Shown here in pieces: positions 23,392 to 30,962 of a stretch of 34,701 bases of DNA. How positions within the stretch are numbered: the stretch's first letter is position 1; the number at the start of each line of letters is the position of its first letter. The notes under the pieces were generated by a model. That model saw only the letters and a program-made list of their open reading frames with translations. It was not told where the DNA came from and made no database searches. This stretch comes from Deltaproteobacteria bacterium (GTDB lineage Bacteria > Myxococcota_A > UBA796 > SXON01). Location of the stretch: the NCBI GenBank assembly GCA_014191855.1, contig BJHF01000071.1, positions 1-34,701 on the forward strand. Direction: 5' to 3'. Position numbers and translations under genes: made by a program.

Positions 23392-26300
23392 ATGCGCCAG
23401 CTCGCCACGCCCAGCCTCGTTCTCCTCGCGCTCGCCGGCTGCGAGATCGATGGTGGCCTCACCAAGCACAACGCCGAGCCGACGGCCACCATCGTCGATC
23501 CGCTGGATGGCGCTGCGATCCTCGAAGGCACAACGGTGTCGCTGGCGGGCGTGGTGGGGGATGGCGACAGCGAAGCCGTCGACCTCGAGGTTTCCTGGCG
23601 TATCTCCGGGTCCAGCGCCTGCCCGGAGGCGGCGCCGGACGCGGCGGGGAACACGTGGTGCGACTTCGTGATGACGGACGCCAACGCCGACATCACGCTC
23701 ACGGTTGCCGATCCTTCCGGCGGCACCGCGAGTGACACGATCACGCTGCTCGCCATCGCCGATCAGTCACCGACGGTGAGCATCGAGAGCCCCACGACGG
23801 ATGGGCACTATTACTCCGACCAGCTCATCACCTTCCGCGGCACGGTGGGCGACGTTGAGGACGCCCCGGAAACGCTCGCGGTGCGCTGGGTGTCCAGCCT
23901 CACCGGCGAGCTCCCCATCGGCGCGACCCCCACCTCCGCCGGTGTCGTCGAGTCCTTCGGAAACCTCAGCGAAGGCGAACAAGCGCTCCAACTGTTCGTC
24001 GTAGACAGCAACGGGAACGAGAGCTCGGCAAGCGTGATCGTGGACGTCGGTCCGCCGAACAGCGCGCCCTCCTGTGTGATCACGAACCCGCTGGACGGGG
24101 CCGCGGGCGCCGAAGGGAGCACCGTCAATTTCGAGGGGTTGGTCGGGGATGTCGACGTGGCGCCGAGCTGGCTCGCCGTCACCTGGGAGAGCGACAAGGA
24201 CGGAGTGCTCGGCGCGAGCACCCCCGACAGCGACGGCACCATTGCATTTGGCTGGTCGGGGCTCTCTGCAGGGCCGCACGCCGTAACCCTACGTGTGACC
24301 GACGATCTCGGCGCCGAATGCACGACCAGCATCCAATATACGGTCGGTACGCCGCCAGACATCAGCATCGAGTCGCCCGCGCCGGGCGAGGTGGTCAACG
24401 AAGGCGAGTCCTTGGCGTTCACTGCGCTCGTCAGCGACGTCGAAGACCCTTCGGACGCCTTGAGCGTGGCCTGGGAGTCCGACCTCGACGGCGCGTTGCA
24501 CACGGCCTACGCCGATTCCAGCGGAGTGGCGGCGTTCTCGGAGGCCGCGCTTACCCGCGGCGAACACACGCTAACCGCCACGGTCACGGACACCTCGGGC
24601 CTGAGCAGCCGCGCCACCACCACGTTTGTCGTGAACGGCCTGCCCACGGCGCCCTCCGTCTCCATCACGCCGGGGAGCCCGAACACGGACGATGCCCTCG
24701 TCGTGAGCATCGATTCGCCCGCCGTCGACCCCGAGGGGGATCCGCTGACCTACCTCTACCAGTGGACGCGCGACGGCGTGGCCGACAGCACCGGCACCAC
24801 CATCGGGGCCGCGTCGACTACCCGGGGTGAAACCTGGGAAGTCTCCGTGTGGGCCTACGATGGTTATGGCGACGGCCTGGTGGGCACCGCCTCCGTCGTG
24901 ATCGGAAACAGCGCGCCTTCGCTGTCGAGCGTGGACATCACGCCTGATCCCGCCTCGCGAAACGACACGCTCACCTGCATCGCAACCGGCTACGCCGACG
25001 CCGATGGCGACGCGGATTCGTCTACCTACACCTGGACGATCAACGGCACCGGCGCCGGCACTGGCGCCACGCTCGCGGGCCCCTTCACCGTCGGCGACGT
25101 CGTCACCTGTACCGTCACCCCCTTCGATGGCACCGACGCGGGCACGCCCGTAAGCGACTCCATCACGATCTCCAACGGTGCGCCCGTCGTCACCAGCCTC
25201 ACGCTCTCCCCGACGGACGTGTACACGAACGACACCGTTACCGCTTCCGTGTCCGCGACGGACCCCGACGGCGAGGCGCTCACGACGACGTACGCGTGGA
25301 CGATCAACAGCGTGGCCGCGGCGTCTACCAGCAACACCCTGGACGGTTCGCTGGCCGGCTCGTTCAACCGCGACGACGTAGTCGAGGTCACGGTGAGCGT
25401 GACGGACGGGGTGGACACGACCACGAGCACGGCCTCCGTCACCATCCAAAACACACCCCCGACCGCCCCCACCCTGGCGTTCGACCCGTCCTTGCCCGAA
25501 GAGGCGGAAGTGCTGCAGTGCGCGATTGACGTCGCGAGCACCGACGACGACGGGGACGCGGTCAGCTACAGCTTCAGTTGGCTGCAGGACACCTCGGCGT
25601 TCACCGCGCTCGACACGACGGACTACACCGACGACACCGTGCCTGCCGGCACCACGTCCGCCGGCGAAACCTGGACCTGTACGGTCGTTCCCGACGATGG
25701 CACCGACAACGGCCCCTCCAGCGCGATCAGCACCACCATCGACGGCGGCTCGTGCACCTCGCTCACGGCCGCATGGGTGACCGGGTGGGGGTCCACCTAC
25801 ACCAGCAGCAGCCTGAATTGGGTAGGGCTGGCGGCGCGTTCCGCCAGCTACGGTTCCTGCACCGTTTCGATCGTGGGCGTTGGCCGCGGATGGACGGCGG
25901 CTTCGCTGGTCGCGACCGGCGCCGAGGTCGTGATCGTTGGAGACCCCGCGGGCGGCAACGTGCAGTACACGGCTGCCGAGATTTCGGCGATTCAAACCTA
26001 CACCAGCGCGGGATCGGGCGGCATCGTCGTCACCTTCCTGCTCGGGTACAACAGCTACGACGAACGGGTGCTCGCCAACCTGGTGGGGATCAATTCCACC
26101 TACGTGACCACGGCGCAGGACACCCTGAGCTCCAACTCCACCATCGTGCTCGACACCACGCATCCGCTCGCCTCGGGCCTTCCGGGCACCTTCACCCTGA
26201 CGCAGTATGCCTACGAACAGGAGCTCACGACGTCGTGGTCCGGGGCACTCCTGAGCGGCGCCTCGGTCGTGATGGCGAATTCCTCCAGCGAGAACGTGGT

Positions 26301-26430
26301 GATCGCGTACGAGGGCTCCGCGTGGAACGGCGTATGGTTCAGCAGCATGCCCGAGTACAGCACCACCAGCGCCGACCGCGAACGTGTGCTCTACAACGCG
26401 CTGGTTTGGGGCGCGGGGTACACGCCGTAG
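23392..26430 (+). CDS. Giant Ig-repeat surface lipoprotein with ThuA/GATase-like C-terminus
   Basis: 1012 aa from the ATG at 23392; an in-frame ATG at 23320 would add 24 non-signal residues and is not preferred. The signal peptide MRQLATPSLVLLALAGC gives lipidation at Cys 17. About eight Ig/cadherin-like repeats of roughly 90-100 residues follow. The first four share ESP/NPLDG starts and G.VGDVED turns. The next four share PSV.ITP starts with DADGDA and Cys-bearing strands. Residues about 800-1012 form a different domain with a Rossmann-like look (VSIVGVGRG, AEVVIVGDPAGG, VTFLLGYNSY, ending YNALVW), reminiscent of ThuA/class I amidotransferase-like domains on surface proteins. Probably an adhesin or scaffold. 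Its TAG stop lies 9 nt before the beta-helix gene and doubles as that gene's promoter TA. Confidence 0.83.
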   Translation: MRQLATPSLVLLALAGCEIDGGLTKHNAEPTATIVDPLDGAAILEGTTVSLAGVVGDGDSEAVDLEVSWRISGSSACPEAAPDAAGNTWCDFVMTDANADITLTVADPSGGTASDTITLLAIADQSPTVSIESPTTDGHYYSDQLITFRGTVGDVEDAPETLAVRWVSSLTGELPIGATPTSAGVVESFGNLSEGEQALQLFVVDSNGNESSASVIVDVGPPNSAPSCVITNPLDGAAGAEGSTVNFEGLVGDVDVAPSWLAVTWESDKDGVLGASTPDSDGTIAFGWSGLSAGPHAVTLRVTDDLGAECTTSIQYTVGTPPDISIESPAPGEVVNEGESLAFTALVSDVEDPSDALSVAWESDLDGALHTAYADSSGVAAFSEAALTRGEHTLTATVTDTSGLSSRATTTFVVNGLPTAPSVSITPGSPNTDDALVVSIDSPAVDPEGDPLTYLYQWTRDGVADSTGTTIGAASTTRGETWEVSVWAYDGYGDGLVGTASVVIGNSAPSLSSVDITPDPASRNDTLTCIATGYADADGDADSSTYTWTINGTGAGTGATLAGPFTVGDVVTCTVTPFDGTDAGTPVSDSITISNGAPVVTSLTLSPTDVYTNDTVTASVSATDPDGEALTTTYAWTINSVAAASTSNTLDGSLAGSFNRDDVVEVTVSVTDGVDTTTSTASVTIQNTPPTAPTLAFDPSLPEEAEVLQCAIDVASTDDDGDAVSYSFSWLQDTSAFTALDTTDYTDDTVPAGTTSAGETWTCTVVPDDGTDNGPSSAISTTIDGGSCTSLTAAWVTGWGSTYTSSSLNWVGLAARSASYGSCTVSIVGVGRGWTAASLVATGAEVVIVGDPAGGNVQYTAAEISAIQTYTSAGSGGIVVTFLLGYNSYDERVLANLVGINSTYVTTAQDTLSSNSTIVLDTTHPLASGLPGTFTLTQYAYEQELTTSWSGALLSGASVVMANSSSENVVIAYEGSAWNGVWFSSMPEYSTTSADRERVLYNALVWGAGYTP

Positions 26431-26432
26431 GC
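26425..26432 (+). promoter_or_regulatory. Predicted -10 element of beta-helix gene, overlapping upstream stop codon
   Basis: CCGTAGGC, T of TA at 26428, 12 nt before the ATG at 26440. The TAG is the stop codon of the preceding gene. It lacks the G two bases before TA. Confidence 0.35.
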
Positions 26433-26439
26433 GGCCGCC

Positions 26440-27816
26440 ATGCTTGTGCTCATCGCCCCCGGCGACGACTGGTGCTCGGCTGCGAACGATGCGGCCCCCG
26501 GCGACGAGATCGTGCTTCAGGCTGGCGAACATGCCGGCCCGTGCACGCTCAACGCCGGTGGCGCCGAGGGCCTGCCCCTCGTGATCCGCGCGGAGGACCC
26601 GGCGAATCCACCCCAGATCGTCTACGAGCGCGCCAGCTCCAACGTGATCGACGTGCAAGCCGACTACATCACGATTCGGGGCCTCGCGTTCGGCCCCACG
26701 CAGGCGGATATCGACGCGGTGAAGCTCAAGTCGGGCTCGCATCTCACGGTCGAGGACAGCTTTTTCTCCTTCGTCGGCGGGATCTCGGTGTCCGCCAACT
26801 CCGCCGACAGCGCGGGGATCACCATCCGGAACAACACGTTCACGGACCTCAACGCGACCGCGATCTACCTCGGCTGTCACGACGGGGAATCCGCCTGCAC
26901 CGCCGCGGATGTGCTCGTCGAGGGCAACCTGATCGACGACGTGAGCTCCACGGGCGTTGGCTACGGCATGGAGCTGAAAAAGGACTCCTGGGGCACGATC
27001 CGCGACAACGTGGTGAACGACACCCAGGGACCGGGGATCGAGGTGTTCGGATCTGAGGACGCTGCGCGCGCGACGCTCGTTGACGGCAATTTCGTTGTTC
27101 GCTCGCGGAACAACGCGAGCATCGAGGTGGGCGGGCCGAACGTGACGGTGACGAACAACATCGTCGTAGGCGGCGCCGACGGCGGGATCTACGTGTACGC
27201 CTACTGGGAGAGCGTGCACGATGTGGTGGTGGCGGGGAACACGGTGATCGGGGAGTCCGGTACGGCGGTGCGCGTGGCGGGCGAGATTACGGACGCGCGC
27301 TTGGTGGACAACGTCGCTTGGCAGAGCGATGGAACCTTGCCTTTTCCGCAAACAATCGAGGGGCTTACCGCGGAAGCGAACATCACGTGCCAATCGCAGG
27401 CCGCATGCTGGATCAACGGCGTGGATTGGGATTTTCGCCCCACGCCGGGGAGCCGACTGAGGGACGAGGGCGAGGCAGAGGCCGCGCTCACAACGGACTT
27501 CTGCGCCCATGAACGAGGCGCGCAGCCCGCTGTCGGGGCGATCGAAACCGAGGTAACGTCGGGGGCATGGACGCTCTCCATCGCCGCGAAGTCGACGTTT
27601 GGCTGCGAGGCGCTGGGGGGCGCGGACGATCCCGAGGACCAGCACACCGGTGAGGCCCAGGAATTCGGGCCGAACAGTGGCGAACCCGAACGGTCAAGTT
27701 GCGGGTGTGGGAGCGCCGAAGGACCGGGCGTCGGCGTCACGATCGTGGGAGGGGGAGCGGTGATTTGGCGCCGCCGCCGCCGCCCCCCGCCTCACCACAT
27801 CCCCACGAAGCCGTAA
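26440..27816 (+). CDS. Right-handed parallel beta-helix protein with MYXO-CTERM-like tag
   Basis: 458 aa. Residues about 15-320 consist of short repeated strands of the pectate-lyase-like beta-helix type: ITIRGLAFG, LTVEDSFFSF, ITIRNNTFTDL, VLVEGNLIDD, VTVTNNIVVGG and VVVAGNTVIG. Such folds are common in polysaccharide lyases and surface adhesins; no catalytic site is evident. The C-terminus is CGCG, a hydrophobic stretch and five Arg, then a Pro/His tail, a MYXO-CTERM-like tag with an unusual extension. The N-terminus (MLVLIAPGDDW) is too short for a normal signal peptide, and a TAG four codons upstream in the same frame prevents a longer start. It may be exported differently, or belong functionally to the upstream lipoprotein. 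Confidence 0.82.
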   Translation: MLVLIAPGDDWCSAANDAAPGDEIVLQAGEHAGPCTLNAGGAEGLPLVIRAEDPANPPQIVYERASSNVIDVQADYITIRGLAFGPTQADIDAVKLKSGSHLTVEDSFFSFVGGISVSANSADSAGITIRNNTFTDLNATAIYLGCHDGESACTAADVLVEGNLIDDVSSTGVGYGMELKKDSWGTIRDNVVNDTQGPGIEVFGSEDAARATLVDGNFVVRSRNNASIEVGGPNVTVTNNIVVGGADGGIYVYAYWESVHDVVVAGNTVIGESGTAVRVAGEITDARLVDNVAWQSDGTLPFPQTIEGLTAEANITCQSQAACWINGVDWDFRPTPGSRLRDEGEAEAALTTDFCAHERGAQPAVGAIETEVTSGAWTLSIAAKSTFGCEALGGADDPEDQHTGEAQEFGPNSGEPERSSCGCGSAEGPGVGVTIVGGGAVIWRRRRRPPPHHIPTKP

Positions 27817-27895
27817 ACGATCGGCGACACCCAACCGGGGGCTTCGACAACGATCGTGGACTGCGATCGGGCGCCAGCAGAAAAGAGTCTTCCCC

Positions 27896-28285
27896 TCACT
27901 CCGCCTCGGGCAACAACGCGAATTCCACCGGTTCGGGCGCGGGACCTCGGCACAGCAACTCCTCGAGCTCGCCGCGTAGATCCCCCGCCATCGCTGCGCT
28001 TACGCCCGCCCAAACCGCCGCGGTCGGGGAAAACAGCGCGACGATGCCGTTTCCGTTCACGGCGCGACGCGCGCCCCGCCAACGCTCGAACAGGTCCGCG
28101 GCAGGATCGCCGTAGGCGGCACGGAGCCATTGTGCAGTTCGCCCCCGCGCTACATCGCCGCGGACGTCGTCCGCATCGTCACCGACGCGGATGGAGGTCA
28201 TCGTAACCTCGACTTCGCGACCCAACGGGTCAAGGCAGGTTGCGGAGGCGGGGGAGGCGAGGGTGAGCAGCAGGGTGAGGATCAT
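27896..28285 (-). CDS. Small exported protein of unknown function
   Basis: 129 aa. The N-terminus MILTLLLTLASPASA is a signal peptide without Lys or Arg, likely cleaved before Thr 16. The mature part begins with a Cys-containing strand and then becomes mainly helical (ARGRTAQWLRAAYGDPAADLFERW, VWAGVSAAMAGDLRGELEELL), with a second Cys near the end. Not recognised. No clear promoter motif precedes it, and it lies 59 bp after the end of the 28345-29127 gene, so cotranscription is likely. Confidence 0.7.
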   Translation of the reverse strand: MILTLLLTLASPASATCLDPLGREVEVTMTSIRVGDDADDVRGDVARGRTAQWLRAAYGDPAADLFERWRGARRAVNGNGIVALFSPTAAVWAGVSAAMAGDLRGELEELLCRGPAPEPVEFALLPEAE

Positions 28286-28344
28286 GCACAGCCTTCATGC
28301 AATTCCCGTGCCGGGGTCGGGCGCCGCTTCACCGTCCGCCGCCC

Positions 28345-29127
28345 CTACCTGATCCCCGGCAACACCCCCGCGGTGCACGCCTCCCACGTGTAGAGTTTCG
28401 GGTGAACGCTCGTTGATCCGTTCAAAAGCAGCAGCGAGGACGCTCCTGCCGGACAGGCCACCGCGATCTGGGCCGGGTCGCACTGCCACTGCCCAACGAC
28501 GCACTTCGCGAGGTCTACCGCCAACTCTGACTCGCCGACACGAACCGTCTTCGCTCCCGCCGCTATCCCCGCTTTCGCGAGCAGCGGCACCGCGGCCTCG
28601 GATCGATACCGAATCAGGCGCCGGATCGTTGACTCTGTACCTTCCACCAGCGTAATCGGCGGCGACCACTGTGAGTCCGGGGGTGCCTCCCGCCGCCACG
28701 TCACGGCGTACGTCCCGCCAGACTTCGGCGTCACCCTGACCCGCATCGGGCCCCACGGTTCGTCGCCCTTCCGGGGCATCGCCACGTCGCCTACGAGATC
28801 GACGTGATCGCCCTCGGCCGCGAGCGAGACCAGCTCGGTCGGACCGCCGCAGCCGTGGAGGTAAGGCGCCCAGGAGAAGAACCCGACCTTGGTCCAGAGG
28901 TCGAACGGCGGAATGTGCGGGCAGAACGGCGCGGGATCGAGCGAGAGCTCGATCACGAAGTCCTCGCGCTTCGCGGCTTCGTTCGGGTCATACTCCGCAC
29001 CGAACGAAACAAGCCTCGCCGGCGTGAGCAGGATCACCTCGGCGCCCCGTTGTTGCCACTTGGCGAGCAGCGCGGCCCCAGTAGGGGGCGCATCGCCAGC
29101 GAGCGCGGACGCCAGAAGCCAGATCAT
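28345..29127 (-). CDS. Exported protein of unknown function
   Basis: 260 aa from the ATG at 29127. The N-terminus MIWLLASALAGDA looks like a short signal peptide (cleavage near residue 11-13), again without basic residues. The mature protein is beta-rich with several Pro/Trp segments (PAPFCPHIPPFDLWTKVGFF, PPDSQWSPP) and Cys pairs (CPH, CGG, CVVGQWQCDP, CPAG, EACTAG) that may form disulfides. I do not recognise a family. Start supported by GGTTACGA 12 nt upstream, shared with the divergent PNGase F-like gene. Confidence 0.75.
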   Translation of the reverse strand: MIWLLASALAGDAPPTGAALLAKWQQRGAEVILLTPARLVSFGAEYDPNEAAKREDFVIELSLDPAPFCPHIPPFDLWTKVGFFSWAPYLHGCGGPTELVSLAAEGDHVDLVGDVAMPRKGDEPWGPMRVRVTPKSGGTYAVTWRREAPPDSQWSPPITLVEGTESTIRRLIRYRSEAAVPLLAKAGIAAGAKTVRVGESELAVDLAKCVVGQWQCDPAQIAVACPAGASSLLLLNGSTSVHPKLYTWEACTAGVLPGIR

Positions 29128-29134
29128 CTCCTCT

Positions 29135-29159
29135 TCGTAACCGGCTCCCCGCGCTAAAC
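29135..29159. promoter_or_regulatory. Divergent promoter pair for exported protein and PNGase F-like genes
   Basis: Minus-strand GGTTACGA (29142-29135, TA T at 29139) lies 12 nt before the ATG at 29127. Plus-strand CGCTAAAC (29152-29159, T at 29155) lies 13 nt before the ATG at 29168. The starts are 40 bp apart. Confidence 0.5.
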
Positions 29160-29167
29160 TCCCGCCC

Positions 29168-30823
29168 ATGCTCGCCTCGCTGCTCCTCGCCTGTGCCACC
29201 GACCCCGCCCCCGCCGACACCTCGGCCAACGATTCCGCCACCGACACCGCCGACACTGCCGACTCCGGCGACACCGCGGACACCGGTTCAGCCCCCTCGA
29301 TCTGCGACCAGCTCGCGCTCCCGGTCCGCGCCTGGGATCCTGCCGGCACTGAGGGCGCCTTCGACGGCCTCGCCCCCGACCTCACGCTCACCCAGCTCGA
29401 CGGCTCCGTCTGGACCCTCTCCGACGCCTGGACCGGCTGCGAAGCCGTGATCTTCGTGGTGCTCCGCCCCGACTCGGCCTACCCCGACCTCGACAACAAG
29501 ATCCTGGTGCGGGAGTGGATGGAGGGCGCGCCAGCCAATGTGCACTGGGTGTTCTTCTCCGACGAAGCCGGAAAATCCAAACGGGAGGCCGCGCTCGTCG
29601 CGCTCCAGGAAGACATCGAGGGGATCGCCGACGCCGACGCCGCCACGCTCGCCCAGTGGCAAGCACACACCCACTACGTGCCCGACGTGTGGGGCGGCAC
29701 CGACACCTGGCTCGACACGGTGGTCGACAGCTACGGCAGCGGCGGCCTGCCGTTGAACCTCGGCATCGATCGCTTTCAGACCATCCGCGAGCTGGGCTAC
29801 CTCTCCGACCCGGTCACCGGCTGGGAGTCCACCCCGCCCGCATTCCTGAACTACGAGGCGCAGTACTACAACGCCCAGGCCACGCTTCAGGATCGCCTCG
29901 ACGTGGATGGCGCTACCGTGCTGCACCCCTTCGAGAACACCGCCGAACGCGCCGCCGTGGTGGACTTCGGCGCCGCCGCGGCCGTCGCGACGTATGACAC
30001 GATGGAGTTGGACCTCTCGTTCATCTGCAACGGCCACCCCGACAGCGAGGGCTGCGGCGAGTGGGACTACCTCGCATATGTATACCTGTGCGACGTCGAC
30101 GATCCCGAAACGACCGAGGTCGACGAGTCCGGGACCTGCACCGAGATCGGCCGGTTCATCACGGCGTATGCCCGACCCGGGCGGTGGGTCGTCGATGCGA
30201 CGCCGTTCCTCGCGATGCTCCAGGATGGCGGCGAGCGCACGATCCGCGTAGACAGCGCCAACGCGCCGTACATCACCCTCGACTTGCGCCTCTCCAACCA
30301 GGGCAAAGGTGTGCGGCCCGTGCAGATGGACTACCTCTGGGCAGGGGGCTCCTTCAACCAGGACTACAACACCGGTCGCGAGCCAATCTCGTTCACCCCG
30401 CCAGAGGGCACCACCCAGATCAACGTTTGGACGCTCATCACCGGCCACGGCTACGGGCAAGACAAAGCGAACTGCGCCGAGTTCTGCAATCACCAGCACG
30501 AGTTCACCGTGAACGGCACCGAGAGCTGGGTGCAGGAATTCTCCATGGCCGGCACCAACTATGGCTGCGGCGACCAGGTGGATTCGGGCACGGTTCCCAA
30601 CCAGTACGGCACCTGGGTGCTCGGTCGCGGGGGCTGGTGTCCGGGCCGGCAAGTAGACCCATGGAGCGCCGACATCACCGGCGCGGTGAACCTGGGCGGC
30701 GAAAACACCCTCGAATACCGCGGGCTGTACGAGGGCGACACCTACGTGCCGGAACCCTACAACTCTGGCAGCGGCTTCGGGGCGGGCATCGTGGCGAATA
30801 CGTGGGTGGTGTACTACCGCTGA
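29168..30823 (+). CDS. Lipoprotein with redoxin-like and PNGase F-like domains
   Basis: 551 aa. The start is fixed by an in-frame TAA at 29138 with no other start codon between, giving the very short signal MLASLLLAC (Cys 9). An Asp/Thr/Ser/Ala-rich linker (17-42) follows. Residues about 64-210 look like a thioredoxin/redoxin fold (APDLTLTQLDGSVWTLSDAW, then VIFVVLRP) without a CxxC. Residues about 245-551 match peptide-N-glycosidase F: CGEWDYLAYVYLC (W299-D300), EIGRFITAY (E326), WTLITGHGYG..NCAEFC..HEFTVNG (E438) and YGTWVLGRGGWCPG. D300 and E326 align by motif with the catalytic D60 and E118 of PNGase F. It should remove N-glycans from glycoproteins outside the cell, if active. Confidence 0.82.
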   Translation: MLASLLLACATDPAPADTSANDSATDTADTADSGDTADTGSAPSICDQLALPVRAWDPAGTEGAFDGLAPDLTLTQLDGSVWTLSDAWTGCEAVIFVVLRPDSAYPDLDNKILVREWMEGAPANVHWVFFSDEAGKSKREAALVALQEDIEGIADADAATLAQWQAHTHYVPDVWGGTDTWLDTVVDSYGSGGLPLNLGIDRFQTIRELGYLSDPVTGWESTPPAFLNYEAQYYNAQATLQDRLDVDGATVLHPFENTAERAAVVDFGAAAAVATYDTMELDLSFICNGHPDSEGCGEWDYLAYVYLCDVDDPETTEVDESGTCTEIGRFITAYARPGRWVVDATPFLAMLQDGGERTIRVDSANAPYITLDLRLSNQGKGVRPVQMDYLWAGGSFNQDYNTGREPISFTPPEGTTQINVWTLITGHGYGQDKANCAEFCNHQHEFTVNGTESWVQEFSMAGTNYGCGDQVDSGTVPNQYGTWVLGRGGWCPGRQVDPWSADITGAVNLGGENTLEYRGLYEGDTYVPEPYNSGSGFGAGIVANTWVVYYR

Positions 30824-30895
30824 CGGGGGAGCGCGTCGGACTTCCCCCTACGCCACAATCGGCATCCTGCCGACATGTCCGCCTTGAAGGCCAAG

Positions 30896-30962
30896 GCTAT
30901 TCCGGATCCGGAGCCCACCCTCGATTGAGGGCGAGCCCCGAAAACCCAATCCGGAGTTATCA
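30896..30962 (+). promoter_or_regulatory. Leader of phosphoesterase gene with hairpin and Shine-Dalgarno site
   Basis: A GCTATTCC -10-like element (TA T at 30898) would give a leader of about 53 nt. The leader holds a small hairpin CCCTC-GATT-GAGGG (30918-30931) and a GGAG Shine-Dalgarno site at 30953-30956, six nt before the ATG at 30963. This is the only clear ribosome binding site before a leading gene in the window. TCCGGA occurs at both ends. Confidence 0.5.

Noticed and set aside
24571..27645. A 1024-codon open frame antisense to the Ig-repeat and beta-helix genes
   Set aside because: Long antisense frames are expected opposite repetitive, GC-rich genes. The translation is Arg/Gly/His-rich without domains, while the sense strand has clear signal peptides and folds.
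27818..27869. Three CGATCG palindromes within 52 bp after the beta-helix gene
   Set aside because: Six-base palindromes of this composition are common at this GC content. Spacing is irregular and no larger dyad is formed.
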